Assembly (NCBI RefSeq): GCF_000701345.1 | Contig: NZ_JNIJ01000008.1 | Location: 62,001 to 126,000, forward strand | Source of the DNA: Bradyrhizobium sp. URHD0069 | Lineage (GTDB): Bacteria; Pseudomonadota; Alphaproteobacteria; Rhizobiales; Xanthobacteraceae | Direction: 5' to 3' | DNA length: 64,000 nucleotides | Shown: positions 1 to 7,617 of the stretch, in pieces | How positions within the stretch are numbered: the first letter of the stretch is position 1 | Layout of the letters: the number at the start of each line of letters is the position of its first letter | Program-made: the position numbers and the translations under genes | Notes under the pieces: generated by a model | Told to the model about the DNA's origin: nothing | Database searches by the model: none | Seen by the model: only the letters and a program-made list of their open reading frames with translations

Positions 1-570
1 GTGCGACCCAGCCTGATCGACCAGCGCCTCGGGCCGGACGCCGTGCATCAGGGCCTGCTGGCGGAAGCCGATCCCCTGCCCTCGCCGGATCTCGATATGC
101 TTGAGCAACAAGGCATCGTGCTGGTGCTCGACCAGATCACCGATCCGCATAATGTCGGCGCGATCATGCGCTCGGCGGCGGCTTTCGCAGTCAAGGCGAT
201 CGTCACCACCGCGCGCCACAGCCCCGAAGCCACGGGCGTTTTGGCGAAATCCGCCTCCGGCGCGCTGGAGATGGTGCCGCTGGTTACGGTGCAAAATCTC
301 GCGCGCGCGCTCACGGGCTTAAACGATCAGGGCTTCATGACGGTTGGGCTCGACAGCCAGGGCAGCGAAAATCTTGGCGCGGTCGCCTTGCGGCAACCCT
401 TGGCATTGGTGCTCGGCGCCGAAGGCAAGGGCTTGCGGCAGTTGACGCGCGAGACCTGCAGCGTGGTGGCGCGGCTCGATATGCCCGGCGAAATCAAGAG
501 CCTCAACGTGTCGAACGCCGCGGTGCTGGCGCTCTATATCGGCGCGGTCCGGCTCGGCCTGATGGGCTGA
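1..570 (+). CDS. rlmB: 23S rRNA (guanosine-2'-O-)-methyltransferase RlmB, 3' part
   Basis: C-terminal 189 residues of a SpoU/TrmH-family (SPOUT) RNA 2'-O-methyltransferase; the reading frame is open at base 1, so the N-terminal part lies outside the window. The three family motifs are visible: LDQITDPHNVGAIMRSAAAF (motif 1), VLGAEGKGLR (motif 2) and LDMPGEIKSLNVSNAAVLAL (motif 3), which form the knotted SAM site. In this family RlmB modifies G2251 of 23S rRNA. The GTG at base 1 should not be taken as the start. RlmB is favoured over TrmH by motif 3, but paralogues exist. Confidence 0.9.
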   Translation: MRPSLIDQRLGPDAVHQGLLAEADPLPSPDLDMLEQQGIVLVLDQITDPHNVGAIMRSAAAFAVKAIVTTARHSPEATGVLAKSASGALEMVPLVTVQNLARALTGLNDQGFMTVGLDSQGSENLGAVALRQPLALVLGAEGKGLRQLTRETCSVVARLDMPGEIKSLNVSNAAVLALYIGAVRLGLMG

Positions 571-630
571 AACAGCAACCCGCTCGCATGATGCGAACGG
601 GCGCTGATATCCAGGGTTAGGTTCCGGCGG

Positions 631-1017
631 TCAGTTGTAGCGTCGCAGCACGCGTTCGCGCTGACCGTAGTAGCGCGGCGCGCGGCGATAGCCATCCCAA
701 CCGGGCAGCGCGCTTTCCTGATAGGTCGGGACCGGCGCCCAATTGCCCGGGCCGGTATAGGTCGGGCCCTGGTTGACGTAGTAATATTGACGCACCGGAT
801 CGGGCAGCCGCTCACGGGCCCAGCCGCCACAGCCGATGTTGCAGCCTGTGTAGACCGGGGCCGGGGCAACGTAGACCTGAGGCTGCGCGCACGGGCTGCC
901 ATAGCCGCAGGGCGAGCACGAGCTCTCGAACCATCCGCCACCGCACGCCATCGCGGGCACAGCGCTCGCGGTCACCACGGCAAGTGCCGCTACCAATCCT
1001 GAAATCGTCTGACGCAT
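631..1017 (-). CDS. Small secreted Cys/Tyr/Pro-rich protein
   Basis: A 128-residue protein. The ATG at 1017 gives a clean Sec signal peptide (MRQTISGLVAALAVVTASA, cleavage near AMA/CGG). The mature part is rich in Cys, Tyr, Pro and Gly (CGGGWFESSCSPCGYG, repeated YVAPAP and YYYVNQGP stretches) and probably periplasmic or extracellular. No catalytic motif is seen. A much longer open frame continues upstream but has no signal-like start and overlaps the next gene. Function unknown. Confidence 0.7.
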   Translation of the reverse strand: MRQTISGLVAALAVVTASAVPAMACGGGWFESSCSPCGYGSPCAQPQVYVAPAPVYTGCNIGCGGWARERLPDPVRQYYYVNQGPTYTGPGNWAPVPTYQESALPGWDGYRRAPRYYGQRERVLRRYN

Positions 1018-1069
1018 TATTCTCTCCTGTAAATTTGTTTTTGTTGGCGGGGCTTTAGCGTGGAAACTT

Positions 1070-1525
1070 CTAAGGCTGTCGATGCGGAAAATCCTGCGGC
1101 TTGCCGAAATCGCGGTCTTGCGGCGCGACGATGATCGGCGGCGGATAAAACGGCACCTCGGCCTGCGCCGGCGGAGTGGATTGCGCAGACCATGATTGGT
1201 GATAGCTCTCCGCGGGCTGCGGCAGCCTGCGGTTGGCCGGCGGTTCGATTTCGAGACGCCCGTAGCCCGGCACGTGCCCGGCGCTCGGATAGTAATGACC
1301 GACGTTCGGCACGGGATCGACGTAGCGGCCGCCATAGATCGTGGGCTGCACTTGCTCGCCCTTGCCAAGACCCCACGCGCCTTCAACGACTGCGTAAGAT
1401 GCATCAACGCCGTTAATGATGATGGGCACGCCAGGGCGACCTGGAATCACGATATCGAAGCCGCCGCCAGCCAAAGCCGGCAGGGTCGTGCCGATCAAAA
1501 TTGCCAGTGCGAGTCCGCCGCGCAT
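1070..1525 (-). CDS. Putative secreted proline-rich protein
   Basis: A 151-residue product with a signal peptide when started at 1525 (MRGGLALAILIGTTLPALA, then GGGFDIVIPG). The mature part contains FDIVIPGRPGVPIIINGVDA and a Pro/Gln/Tyr-rich tail, suggesting an exported envelope or surface protein. It precedes the 631-1017 gene on the same strand with a 52-bp gap, so the two may be cotranscribed. Family not recognised beyond small exported proteins of Bradyrhizobium-type genomes. Confidence 0.7.
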   Translation of the reverse strand: MRGGLALAILIGTTLPALAGGGFDIVIPGRPGVPIIINGVDASYAVVEGAWGLGKGEQVQPTIYGGRYVDPVPNVGHYYPSAGHVPGYGRLEIEPPANRRLPQPAESYHQSWSAQSTPPAQAEVPFYPPPIIVAPQDRDFGKPQDFPHRQP

Positions 1526-1800
1526 GGTTTCGGTTCCGATTTCTCGCGTGTATTTCCGCAAAGGGTGCGCACCGGTTTTGCGATCAAAATACGCGCAACT
1601 CATAAAACAGAGCTTTTTCTTGCAACAAATCGGATTCCGCTCGCCGCAAGATGCTCCAGCGCAGCCTAACCGACGGCGCGCCGGCAAGGGTTAAATCCTC
1701 CGACCAAACTGCTGGTAAGGCTAACACGCAAGCATTCGCGCTCGTTCAATTGCAAGCGATCGCGATATGAAAACGTTAACGCCGCCCGGCGCGGGCGTAT
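1526..1800. other. Intergenic region without a recognised gene
   Basis: About 275 bp between the minus-strand exported-protein gene and the end of the dienelactone hydrolase gene. I see no convincing reading frame with a start signal. It probably holds the promoter of the 1525 gene; no -35/-10 pair is clear enough to mark. Confidence 0.4.
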
Positions 1801-2538
1801 TCAGGCGCCGCCCGCATTATCGCGAAACACTTCATCGAAAAGGCTTCGCATCGACGCCCAGGCGCGGCGGTCGGCCTGCTCGCTGTAGAGCGCGGTGCGC
1901 ATCATCGAGCCGTTGGCGGCGGGATTGGTGAAGCCGTGAAGCGTGTTGCCGTAGCTGATGACCTGCCAGTCCCGGACCTCGGCCGCGCGCATCTCGTCCT
2001 CGAACGCGTTGACCTGTTCGGGTGGCGCCAGCGGATCGTCGGCGCCGGTACAGACCAGCACGCTGGCTTTCACGCTTCCGGATACCGCAGGCGTCTTGGT
2101 TGCAAGGACGCCATGGAAGCTGACGACGGCCTTGAGGTCGGCGCCGTCGCGCGCGAGCTCAAGCGCCACCGAGCCGCCGAAGCAGAAGCCGATCGCGGCC
2201 ATTCGGTTCGCATCGACCTGCGGCAAGGCGGTGAGCGTCGCCAGCGCGGCGCGGCCGCGGGCACGGATCGTTTGCGGTTCGTTGCGGAGATCGCCGACCA
2301 GTCTCGCCACTTCCTGCAGATTGCGCGCCTGCCGGCGCTCGCCGAACATGTCGGCGGCGAGCGCTACGTAGCCGAGCTCGGCCAGCATGCGGGCGCGCGC
2401 CATCGCGAACTCGCCCAATCCCACCCCCTCGTGAAACACCAGCACGCCTGGCCGCCGCTCGGATGCTTTCTCGTCATACGCCAGATATCCACGCAAATTC
2501 ACTGCGCCGTCGCGGTAATCGATATCGTCCATTTGCAT
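1801..2538 (-). CDS. Dienelactone hydrolase family protein
   Basis: A 245-residue alpha/beta hydrolase of the dienelactone hydrolase family. The family triad is visible: nucleophile Cys in GFCFGGSVAL, Asp in GADDPLAP and His in LHGFTNPAA. The N-terminus PGVLVFHEGVGLGEF holds the oxyanion-hole region and catalytic-loop Glu. Members hydrolyse dienelactones or other small esters in the cytoplasm; the substrate cannot be told here. Start is at 2538 (MQM) or two codons downstream. Confidence 0.88.
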   Translation of the reverse strand: MQMDDIDYRDGAVNLRGYLAYDEKASERRPGVLVFHEGVGLGEFAMARARMLAELGYVALAADMFGERRQARNLQEVARLVGDLRNEPQTIRARGRAALATLTALPQVDANRMAAIGFCFGGSVALELARDGADLKAVVSFHGVLATKTPAVSGSVKASVLVCTGADDPLAPPEQVNAFEDEMRAAEVRDWQVISYGNTLHGFTNPAANGSMMRTALYSEQADRRAWASMRSLFDEVFRDNAGGA

Positions 2539-2669
2539 CGGCGGCCCACCTTCACTTTCTCAAAACGCCGAGGGGAACTTCACATCGGTTTGAAGACAGT
2601 ACAACCCGGATTCGGAACATCCGTCGCTGCGGCCTGTTTTTCTCTCACAACGATCCGGGAGTATCAGCA

Positions 2670-3062
2670 ATGACGAAACGAGGAGTTCTCGGTGCGGTGG
2701 CGGTTCTGGGCATTTTGATCGGAACACCTGCGATGGCGCAGGAAGCGATGCAGGAGCCCGGCGCCTATGCACAGGCCCATCCCTGGGCAAATGACTACTA
2801 CTATGATTATGGCTACGGAGGTCCCGGCTTCTGGCCGGCCGACGTTGCAGCCGGCGTGATCGGCGGCGCGATCGGAACGGCGGGTGTGATCGCCACGGCG
2901 CCATTCCGTGCCGGCGATCCCTACGCGCCGTACGGCCGCAGCAGAGTCTATGACGATTCTTATGCCTATTACGGCGACCGACCTGTAAGGCGCATGGCAA
3001 GATGCGGCCTGCAGCCGGGTGCGACGTATCTCGGCCCCGATGGACGCTGGTATCCGTGTTAG
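2670..3062 (+). CDS. Small secreted Tyr/Gly-rich protein, paralogue 1
   Basis: A 130-residue protein with a signal peptide (MTKRGVLGAVAVLGILIGTP, cleavage after AMA). It then has a Tyr-rich segment, the core GFWPADVAAGVIGGAIGTAG (a Gly-zipper-like hydrophobic stretch) and a C-terminal MARCGLQPGATYLGPDGRWY block with paired Cys. GGGAG-like ribosome binding bases precede the ATG at 2670. It is a clear paralogue of the next gene (3211-3768) and is followed by a strong terminator. Probably exported; function unknown. Confidence 0.75.
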   Translation: MTKRGVLGAVAVLGILIGTPAMAQEAMQEPGAYAQAHPWANDYYYDYGYGGPGFWPADVAAGVIGGAIGTAGVIATAPFRAGDPYAPYGRSRVYDDSYAYYGDRPVRRMARCGLQPGATYLGPDGRWYPC

Positions 3063-3082
3063 CAGCACCAATGAATGAACCG

Positions 3083-3109
3083 AAAAGGCGGCCGCAGCGC
3101 CGCCTTTTT
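3083..3109 (+). terminator. Rho-independent terminator after paralogue 1
   Basis: Perfect 10-bp stem AAAAGGCGGC (3083-3092) / GCCGCCTTTT (3099-3108) with a 6-nt loop and a T run, 20 bp after the stop at 3062. Confidence 0.85.
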
Positions 3110-3210
3110 GGTGCCATCGCATCACATCTGTTTGAATCGCCTGGCCAGAAAAATGGGAACGTCCGTTCGGGCGCATACTTAGCCTTGCTGTCACAGTAAC
3201 GGAGAAACGT

Positions 3211-3768
3211 ATGACGAAACTCGGACTTCTTGGCGCTGCTGGCGTGATCCTTTCATCTGCGTTGGCAAGCCCCGTAATCGCGCAGGAGGTGGTCTATAAC
3301 CCCGGCTATTGCGCCCAGTTCTATCCAAACGCCAATTGCCAGAACAAGGGACCAGGAAATCCCTACACCGGCAGTTATCAGCGCGGGGCCGCCTATCGCG
3401 GCAATGCCGCCTGGAACAACAGTTGGGACAGCAACGCCGGCTGGAACAATGGCTGGCGTGACAGCTGGAACGACAACCGGTGGAACGACAACCGGTGGGA
3501 CCGCCGCTATAATTCCGGCTTCTGGCCCGGCGATGTCGCGGCAGGCGTCGTAGGCGGCGCGATCGGCACCGCGGGCGCAATCGCGACGGCGCCGTTCCGC
3601 GGAGATTCCTACGCCTACTACAACGGCGATTCCTACGCCTACTACAACAACGGCTACCGCGGCGGGTATGGCGGCTATACTGACGGCTATGCCGCCCGCA
3701 ATGGCTTCGTCTGCCAGCCGGGCGCCTGGTATAGGGGCGCAGACGGCCGCCGGTACCTCTGCCAATAA
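3211..3768 (+). CDS. Small secreted Asn/Trp/Tyr-rich protein, paralogue 2
   Basis: A 185-residue paralogue of the 2670-3062 product: signal peptide (MTKLGLLGAAGVILSSALAS), the same core GFWPGDVAAGVVGGAIGTAG and the same C-terminal CQPGAWYRGADGRRYLCQ block. It carries an extra Asn/Trp-rich region (WNDNRW repeated) and a duplicated DSYAYYNG unit. The DNA has exact tandem repeats: a 15-bp unit twice at 3466-3495 and a near-exact 24-bp unit twice at 3604-3651. Probably exported, low-complexity, function unknown; it has its own downstream terminator. Confidence 0.75.
   Translation: MTKLGLLGAAGVILSSALASPVIAQEVVYNPGYCAQFYPNANCQNKGPGNPYTGSYQRGAAYRGNAAWNNSWDSNAGWNNGWRDSWNDNRWNDNRWDRRYNSGFWPGDVAAGVVGGAIGTAGAIATAPFRGDSYAYYNGDSYAYYNNGYRGGYGGYTDGYAARNGFVCQPGAWYRGADGRRYLCQ
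3604..3651 (+). repeat. Tandem 24-bp repeat inside the secreted-protein gene
   Basis: Two adjacent 24-bp units (3604-3627 and 3628-3651) encode DSYAYYNG and DSYAYYNN. With the 15-bp duplication at 3466-3495 they show that this gene grows by in-frame repeat duplication. Confidence 0.8.
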
Positions 3769-3789
3769 AGCAGCCTCGTAGCTAAGGCG

Positions 3790-3818
3790 AAAAGGGCGGC
3801 CGCAAGCCGCCCTTTTTT
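3790..3818 (+). terminator. Rho-independent terminator after paralogue 2
   Basis: Stem AAAAGGGCGGC (3790-3800) / GCCGCCCTTTT with a 5-nt loop and a run of six T, directly after the gene ending at 3768. Confidence 0.85.
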
Positions 3819-3941
3819 CATGCTTTTCGACAACCGACGCGGGTTTGGGGTTCTAGCCCTTTGCGGGCAAGTCTGATATTGGACCTGCCGCAACAGCAGC
3901 GGAATCAAAGGATTTCGCTGACCACGATGCGTTTTCAATTC

Positions 3942-4016
3942 GCCGGTTTAGCTCAGCGGTAGAGCAGCGGTTTTGTAAACCGAAGGTCGGGAGTTCAATC
4001 CTCTCAACCGGCACCA
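3942..4016 (+). tRNA. tRNA-Thr(TGT)
   Basis: Complete tRNA with acceptor stem GCCGGTT (3942-3948) / AACCGGC (4006-4012), discriminator A (4013) and encoded CCA (4014-4016). The D-arm has GCTCAGCGGTAGAGC, the T-loop TTCAATC, and the anticodon TGT is at 3974-3976. The prophage is integrated in its 3' half; everything from 3969 on is regenerated by the phage copy, so this left-hand copy is intact and probably functional. Confidence 0.95.
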
Positions 4017-4017
4017 T
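3969..4017 (+). repeat. attL (49-bp core repeat inside tRNA-Thr)
   Basis: The anticodon-loop-to-3'-end part of tRNA-Thr plus one extra base. It is identical over 49 bp to 63872-63920; the bases just outside differ (C at 3968 against G at 63871; A at 4018 against C at 63921). Confidence 0.95.
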
Positions 4018-4018
4018 A

Positions 4019-4045
4019 CAAAACCCCGTAAATCGGGGGTTTCTT
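4019..4045 (+). terminator. Terminator-like hairpin just inside attL
   Basis: AAACCCCG (around 4020-4028) pairs with CGGGGGTTT across a short A/T loop, followed by TCTTTC. It probably ends the tRNA transcript and insulates the left prophage end. The T run is weak. Confidence 0.5.
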
Positions 4046-4050
4046 TCAAA

Positions 4051-4722
4051 ATGTCGCTACTCGACAAGCCGGACATTCCGGAACAGACAGCGCACGTCGG
4101 ACCACCAAAAGTCGGCACAATTGCGCCAGGAAAACTTCAGCCTGAAAAGCCTGCCATGCCCTATGCCCACGTTCCAACGGTGGTGGTCCCATATCGGCAT
4201 CCAATAACCTATACATTTCACCAATACCCCAATGACACGTTCCCGATCGGGGATGTCGTCTACTTCATGTACAGCGCGGGCCGGATCAAAATCGGCTTCA
4301 GCAATGGCGTGGACCAGCGGCAACTAACTCTAGCCTCTGCCGGTCCCTTCCCGCCCGTCGTCGTCCTGATCGTGCGAGGGGCGGTTAAGGACGAAAGGAT
4401 GCTTCACAAGCAGTTCGCCGCCGACCGGCTGCATGGGGAATGGTTCGCCCTTTCCAAAAAACTACGGACCTTCCTGACGCTGCGGCTGTGCGACACCGGC
4501 CGCGCCACGCTGGACAAAGCCGAGGCCGACTTTGTGGCGTTCTGCTCAACCATTGTCGGCGCCTACAAACCCCCAAAACGGAAGCCGCGGCCGCTCTGTG
4601 CCCATGGCAAGCCCGTGCACCAGTCCTGCTACCCATGCGAGCGCGAGCGTAACCTGAAGATCCTTGAGGAACTGAAAGCCGGAACGTATCGGACCTCCCG
4701 TTCTGCGCTGGGGGTGGGGTAG
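4051..4722 (+). CDS. T5orf172/MUG113-type GIY-YIG-like protein
   Basis: A 223-residue protein. The middle (about residues 65-150) matches the T5orf172/MUG113 branch of the GIY-YIG superfamily: VVYFMYSAGRIKIGFSNGVD, then RGAVKDERMLHKQFAADRLH and GEWFALSKKLRTFL. The N-terminus is Pro-rich; the C-terminus has a Cys pair (CAHGKPVHQSCYPCERER) that could bind zinc. Such proteins occur in phages and as DNA-binding or nuclease-like domains; no enzymatic role is proven. It is the first gene inside attL and abuts the ASCH-like gene with no gap. Confidence 0.7.
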   Translation: MSLLDKPDIPEQTAHVGPPKVGTIAPGKLQPEKPAMPYAHVPTVVVPYRHPITYTFHQYPNDTFPIGDVVYFMYSAGRIKIGFSNGVDQRQLTLASAGPFPPVVVLIVRGAVKDERMLHKQFAADRLHGEWFALSKKLRTFLTLRLCDTGRATLDKAEADFVAFCSTIVGAYKPPKRKPRPLCAHGKPVHQSCYPCERERNLKILEELKAGTYRTSRSALGVG

Positions 4723-5091
4723 ATGGTAGCCATCAACTTCTCACCGCAGTTCGCCGAAGCCGTCGCCGCCGGCCGCAAGACGCAGACCATTCGCCAGAGC
4801 GCTCGCGCTAGGGCTGGGCAGGCTTTGCAGCTCTACACCGGGCAGCGGACGAAGGATTGCCGGAAGCTCGCGGATGCCATCTGCGTCGATTGTACGTATG
4901 TCGGGCTTACAGCGCGCGGCGTGACCCTTGGGGACACGTCCCGATTTCCCGGTGACATGGACGACTTCGCCAGGGCGGACGGCTTCGCGGATTACGCGGC
5001 CATGTGGAAGTGGTTTTCAGAGCGCTACAAGACCAACAGCTTCACCGGCCACATCATTCGATGGCGGCCGAATGATCCCCCTCCCCGCTGA
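4723..5091 (+). CDS. ASCH/PUA-like domain protein
   Basis: A 122-residue protein: N-terminal INFSPQFAEAVAAGRKTQTI, then ALQLYTGQRTKDCRKLADAI, ending in YKTNSFTGHIIRWRP. This layout (basic Arg/Thr segment, LYTG strand, final ITW-like strand) is typical of the ASCH PUA-like fold common in phages, which may bind RNA or modified nucleotides. It starts immediately after the stop of the T5orf172-like gene, so the two are probably cotranscribed. Confidence 0.65.
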   Translation: MVAINFSPQFAEAVAAGRKTQTIRQSARARAGQALQLYTGQRTKDCRKLADAICVDCTYVGLTARGVTLGDTSRFPGDMDDFARADGFADYAAMWKWFSERYKTNSFTGHIIRWRPNDPPPR

Positions 5092-5106
5092 TTGGAGAAT
5101 GAGAGA

Positions 5107-5391
5107 ATGAACGAATCTTGCCGATTTTGCGCGACGACACCCAACGCGGGCGAGAAGGTGTGCATGTCCACGAAGGAGGCCCGTCAGTGCGGTTGGATGG
5201 GCGAGTCCGACTGGAAGCGCTGGGAGCAAGCGAACCGCCCTAAGCGGCCACAAGCAGCGATCGACAATCTGACCAACCATCAAGAGCGGTGCGATATGGA
5301 CGGCGTGATGATCAAGGTCAGCCGTCAAGCGCTGTGCGAGGTCTTAGACTATCTCGCCCCCACCCAACTGAATAGACGCTCCAACAGATAA
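5107..5391 (+). CDS. Small Cys-containing phage protein
   Basis: A 94-residue protein starting MNESCRFCATTPNAGEKVCM; CxxC plus further Cys suggests a metal site. GGAGA at 5095-5099 favours the ATG at 5107 over the in-frame ATG at 5092. It follows the ASCH-like gene closely. No known family recognised. Confidence 0.55.
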   Translation: MNESCRFCATTPNAGEKVCMSTKEARQCGWMGESDWKRWEQANRPKRPQAAIDNLTNHQERCDMDGVMIKVSRQALCEVLDYLAPTQLNRRSNR

Positions 5392-5402
5392 GGATGAGAG
5401 AG

Positions 5403-5633
5403 ATGGCGATTACTTTTTGGTACAAAAATTATCGCGGCGAGGAAGGCTATCGGCGGGCGACGCCAATTAGCCTGCGCTTCGGATCGTCCGAATGGCACCC
5501 CGCGCAGCAATGGTTGATGCTTGCCCATGATGATGAAAAGAACGCTCCGCGAGAGTTCGCCTTGGCGGATATGAAGGACATCATCGGGCGCGTCGAAATC
5601 CCGTTCGCCCAACCCCCGGCTACCCCTGCATAG
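5403..5633 (+). CDS. Small WYL-like phage protein
   Basis: A 76-residue protein, ITFWYKNYRGEEGYRRATPI then LRFGSSEWHPAQQWLMLAHD, recalling the small WYL-type beta-rich fold often seen in phage genomes as a conserved hypothetical. AGGA at 5391-5394 supports the ATG at 5403 rather than 5394. It could bind a nucleic acid or nucleotide ligand; function unknown. Confidence 0.6.
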   Translation: MAITFWYKNYRGEEGYRRATPISLRFGSSEWHPAQQWLMLAHDDEKNAPREFALADMKDIIGRVEIPFAQPPATPA

Positions 5634-5640
5634 GGATGGC

Positions 5641-5886
5641 TCACCCCCTCCGATCCGTCTCCTGCTTCAACCGCTCTGGGATGTAGTGATCGTGCACATG
5701 AGCCCGGCGACGCATCGTTACCCGCATGTCGGGTTTGTCTTTTGTGAGTTCGCGGAATTTGCGTGCTGCCGCTTCGAAGCCGTCGAATGAAGCAATCCGA
5801 ATGTAATGCGAGTCATCGTCGTTGGAAATTTCGACGTAGTAATCTTTCTCTCCGACGAGACGGAGTGGCGTTTTGTCGAGGGGCAT
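5641..5886 (-). CDS. Small basic orphan protein
   Basis: An 81-residue product with YYVEISNDDDSHYIRIASFD and a basic C-terminal half (MRVTMRRRAHVHDHYIPERL). It is the only minus-strand gene in this left arm, convergent with the gene ending at 5633. No family recognised. Confidence 0.5.
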   Translation of the reverse strand: MPLDKTPLRLVGEKDYYVEISNDDDSHYIRIASFDGFEAAARKFRELTKDKPDMRVTMRRRAHVHDHYIPERLKQETDRRG

Positions 5887-5975
5887 GTAATGCCTGTGTT
5901 TATTGGCTAACTTTCACTTTGTTGATAGCATGAAGCGTCGAGTTGTGGTAGGGTTTTTCAAATCAGGAACAGCAA

Positions 5976-6365
5976 ATGAGCAACAACCTAAAGCTTGTAA
6001 CCGGCTCTGAGAGCGCAACCGGCCTTGCTCAGTACAATACCTCGTTGCCCGCTCGCGAATTGAGCGACGAGTCCGCTTCCGCTCCTTGGAGCAAAGAACT
6101 CATCAAAGCTATCGCCATGGATATCGGCAAGGAGGTGGTTGCCTACATCGAGGTTCAATACCCCAAAGCCATCGAGGCAACCTCGTCCACTTTCAAACTA
6201 TCTGTCCGCAACTGCATCTATAATCAGATCATGGCTGCAATTGAGGTGAACGACGCGGGTCAAATTGCAGCGAGGCTGGAAACGCGAAAGAAATTTCGCC
6301 GCCAGTGGACCGCCGCGTGGCGGAAGATCAGAGCCACCCCAACAGACACCGGGAGCGTGACGTGA
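5976..6365 (+). CDS. Orphan accessory protein
   Basis: A 129-residue, mostly helical-looking protein (IKAIAMDIGKEVVAYIEVQY, basic RLETRKKFRRQWTAAWRKI near the end). Its stop overlaps the GTG start of the next gene (GTGA at 6362-6365), indicating a two-gene operon. Base composition is more AT-rich than the phage core. Function unknown. Confidence 0.55.
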   Translation: MSNNLKLVTGSESATGLAQYNTSLPARELSDESASAPWSKELIKAIAMDIGKEVVAYIEVQYPKAIEATSSTFKLSVRNCIYNQIMAAIEVNDAGQIAARLETRKKFRRQWTAAWRKIRATPTDTGSVT

Positions 6366-6721
6366 GCGAACGAACCGAAAGACAGAACGTTAAAGTGTCG
6401 GTTGTCCAAAAGGATATATTTGGTTCCTTGATCGCCGATAATAAATATGATGACGACACTGTTGTTGAGGTTATCGAGTGGTTGCGCGGTTTGCTGGAGG
6501 TCGTTCCGCCAGAGTACCGAGCGTCGGCGCGTGTCGATCTTGATAGTGTCGGCGGGTATGAGGGCGAACACCACTCAGAAATTGAAGTGTATTACGAGCG
6601 CCCCGAGACAGACGAAGAGATGCGGGCGCGAGAGGACAAAACCCGCCAATATTTTGAGAACGAGGCTGCTAGGTTGGAGGGGCTTGCCAAACAAGCTCGC
6701 GCGAGACTGGGCGCTGCCTAA
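6362..6721 (+). CDS. Orphan acidic protein
   Basis: A 119-residue protein read from a GTG overlapping the upstream stop. It contains VVEVIEWLRGLLEVVPPEYR, EIEVYYERPETDEEM and a C-terminal charged helix (YFENEAARLEGLAKQARARL) that may form a coiled coil. No family recognised; the overlap implies translational coupling with the 5976 gene. Confidence 0.55.
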   Translation: MSERTERQNVKVSVVQKDIFGSLIADNKYDDDTVVEVIEWLRGLLEVVPPEYRASARVDLDSVGGYEGEHHSEIEVYYERPETDEEMRAREDKTRQYFENEAARLEGLAKQARARLGAA

Positions 6722-6727
6722 CCATCC

Positions 6728-7006
6728 GTGCCCTGGTCCACACCATTCCCCGAGCCGATCCCCGTCAATAAACGGAAGTTACGAACCCTAAGAGATGCCG
6801 GGAACTACGTTGCAAAGCTACCGCCAGACGAACAGAAATTACCACACTGGCAAGCTGCAACAGAAGCATTGATTCTGGTAGGGAACGAAGGCGGTGATCC
6901 AATGTTACCGCGTATTGGAATGATGAGGGCGTTGAATTATGGCAAGCCACCTCCTGAGAGGGAACGGAAGCGGGCGAAGGTGTTTAGAATCATATCGAAG
7001 GATTGA
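6728..7006 (+). CDS. Orphan basic protein
   Basis: A 92-residue product from a GTG start at 6728. LRDAGNYVAKLPPDEQ, HWQAATEALILVGNEGGDP and IGMMRALNYGKPPPERERKR resemble a small conserved phage protein of rhizobial prophages. Six bases separate it from the previous gene. Confidence 0.5.
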   Translation: MPWSTPFPEPIPVNKRKLRTLRDAGNYVAKLPPDEQKLPHWQAATEALILVGNEGGDPMLPRIGMMRALNYGKPPPERERKRAKVFRIISKD

Positions 7007-7025
7007 GAGAGGAAAGGAACACGCT

Positions 7026-7193
7026 ATGACAATCGAAGAGATAGTCGAAGATTTGAAGGACCGAAGGCGAGACGCCAGCGCGGACGTTGCAGAAAGCACC
7101 AAGGCTGCCCCGAATAGTTACGGCGCGGGGTATGATCAAGGTTACCTAGACGCCATAGAGGAAATTCTAAACACCACAGCGCCGCCGTCTTGA
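7026..7193 (+). CDS. Small orphan protein, 55 residues
   Basis: Starts with ATG at 7026 after GAGAGGAAAGG. It reads MTIEEIVEDLKDRRRDASAD and ends with YGAGYDQGYLDAIEEILNTT, a short helical layout common among phage accessory proteins. Function unknown. Confidence 0.5.
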   Translation: MTIEEIVEDLKDRRRDASADVAESTKAAPNSYGAGYDQGYLDAIEEILNTTAPPS

Positions 7194-7205
7194 GCACCAA
7201 GCCCC

Positions 7206-7271
7206 ATGACCAAAGACCCCTTCGACCAATTCTGGGAATGGGCCAACAAGGAATGGATAGTACAACTTTAG
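7206..7271 (+). pseudogene. Truncated relative of the 7618 gene
   Basis: A 21-codon frame (MTKDPFDQFWEWANKEWIVQ then Leu, stop) whose first 15 residues match the start of the 7618-7812 product (MTEKDSFDLWHEWANKD). The DNA similarity stops at the same point. It looks like a partial duplication remnant rather than a functional gene. Confidence 0.45.
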
Positions 7272-7319
7272 CGTCGCGTAATCACATCAACGCAGCGGAT
7301 AAGTTCTGGAGGATTAAAG

Positions 7320-7547
7320 ATGACGGCGACACTTGAAAAATTCTTTGACCAAGAGATCGAGCCGACGCCTCTATGCGGGAACTGCGAATATTTTGACGGC
7401 GGCGGAATGCAGCCGAATGGCACATGGATGCATCTTGAGGGTGACTGCCACAACAGCGAATCCGGTCGCTTCCAAACCAACCAAGGTCAGACCTGCAACA
7501 AATTCTTTCCGTGCAGTACCCGCTGGCCGGATGCTGACCACGGGTAA
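7320..7547 (+). CDS. Small Cys-rich, probably zinc-binding protein
   Basis: A 75-residue product with CGNCEYFDGGG, GDCHNSESGR and CNKFFPC, six Cys spaced like a small metal-binding module. A GGAGG-like ribosome binding site lies just upstream (7308-7313). No family recognised. Confidence 0.55.
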   Translation: MTATLEKFFDQEIEPTPLCGNCEYFDGGGMQPNGTWMHLEGDCHNSESGRFQTNQGQTCNKFFPCSTRWPDADHG

Positions 7548-7617
7548 CAGCTTCCGACCGATGAACTTAGCCGCTGCCCCCATGGCTTCCGAACATCATC
7601 AAAGTTGAACTATCCAA

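Noticed and set aside
631..1407. 258-codon minus-strand frame
   Set aside because: Its N-terminal half is an Arg-rich shadow of the 1070-1525 gene; the signal peptide start at 1017 is the credible one.
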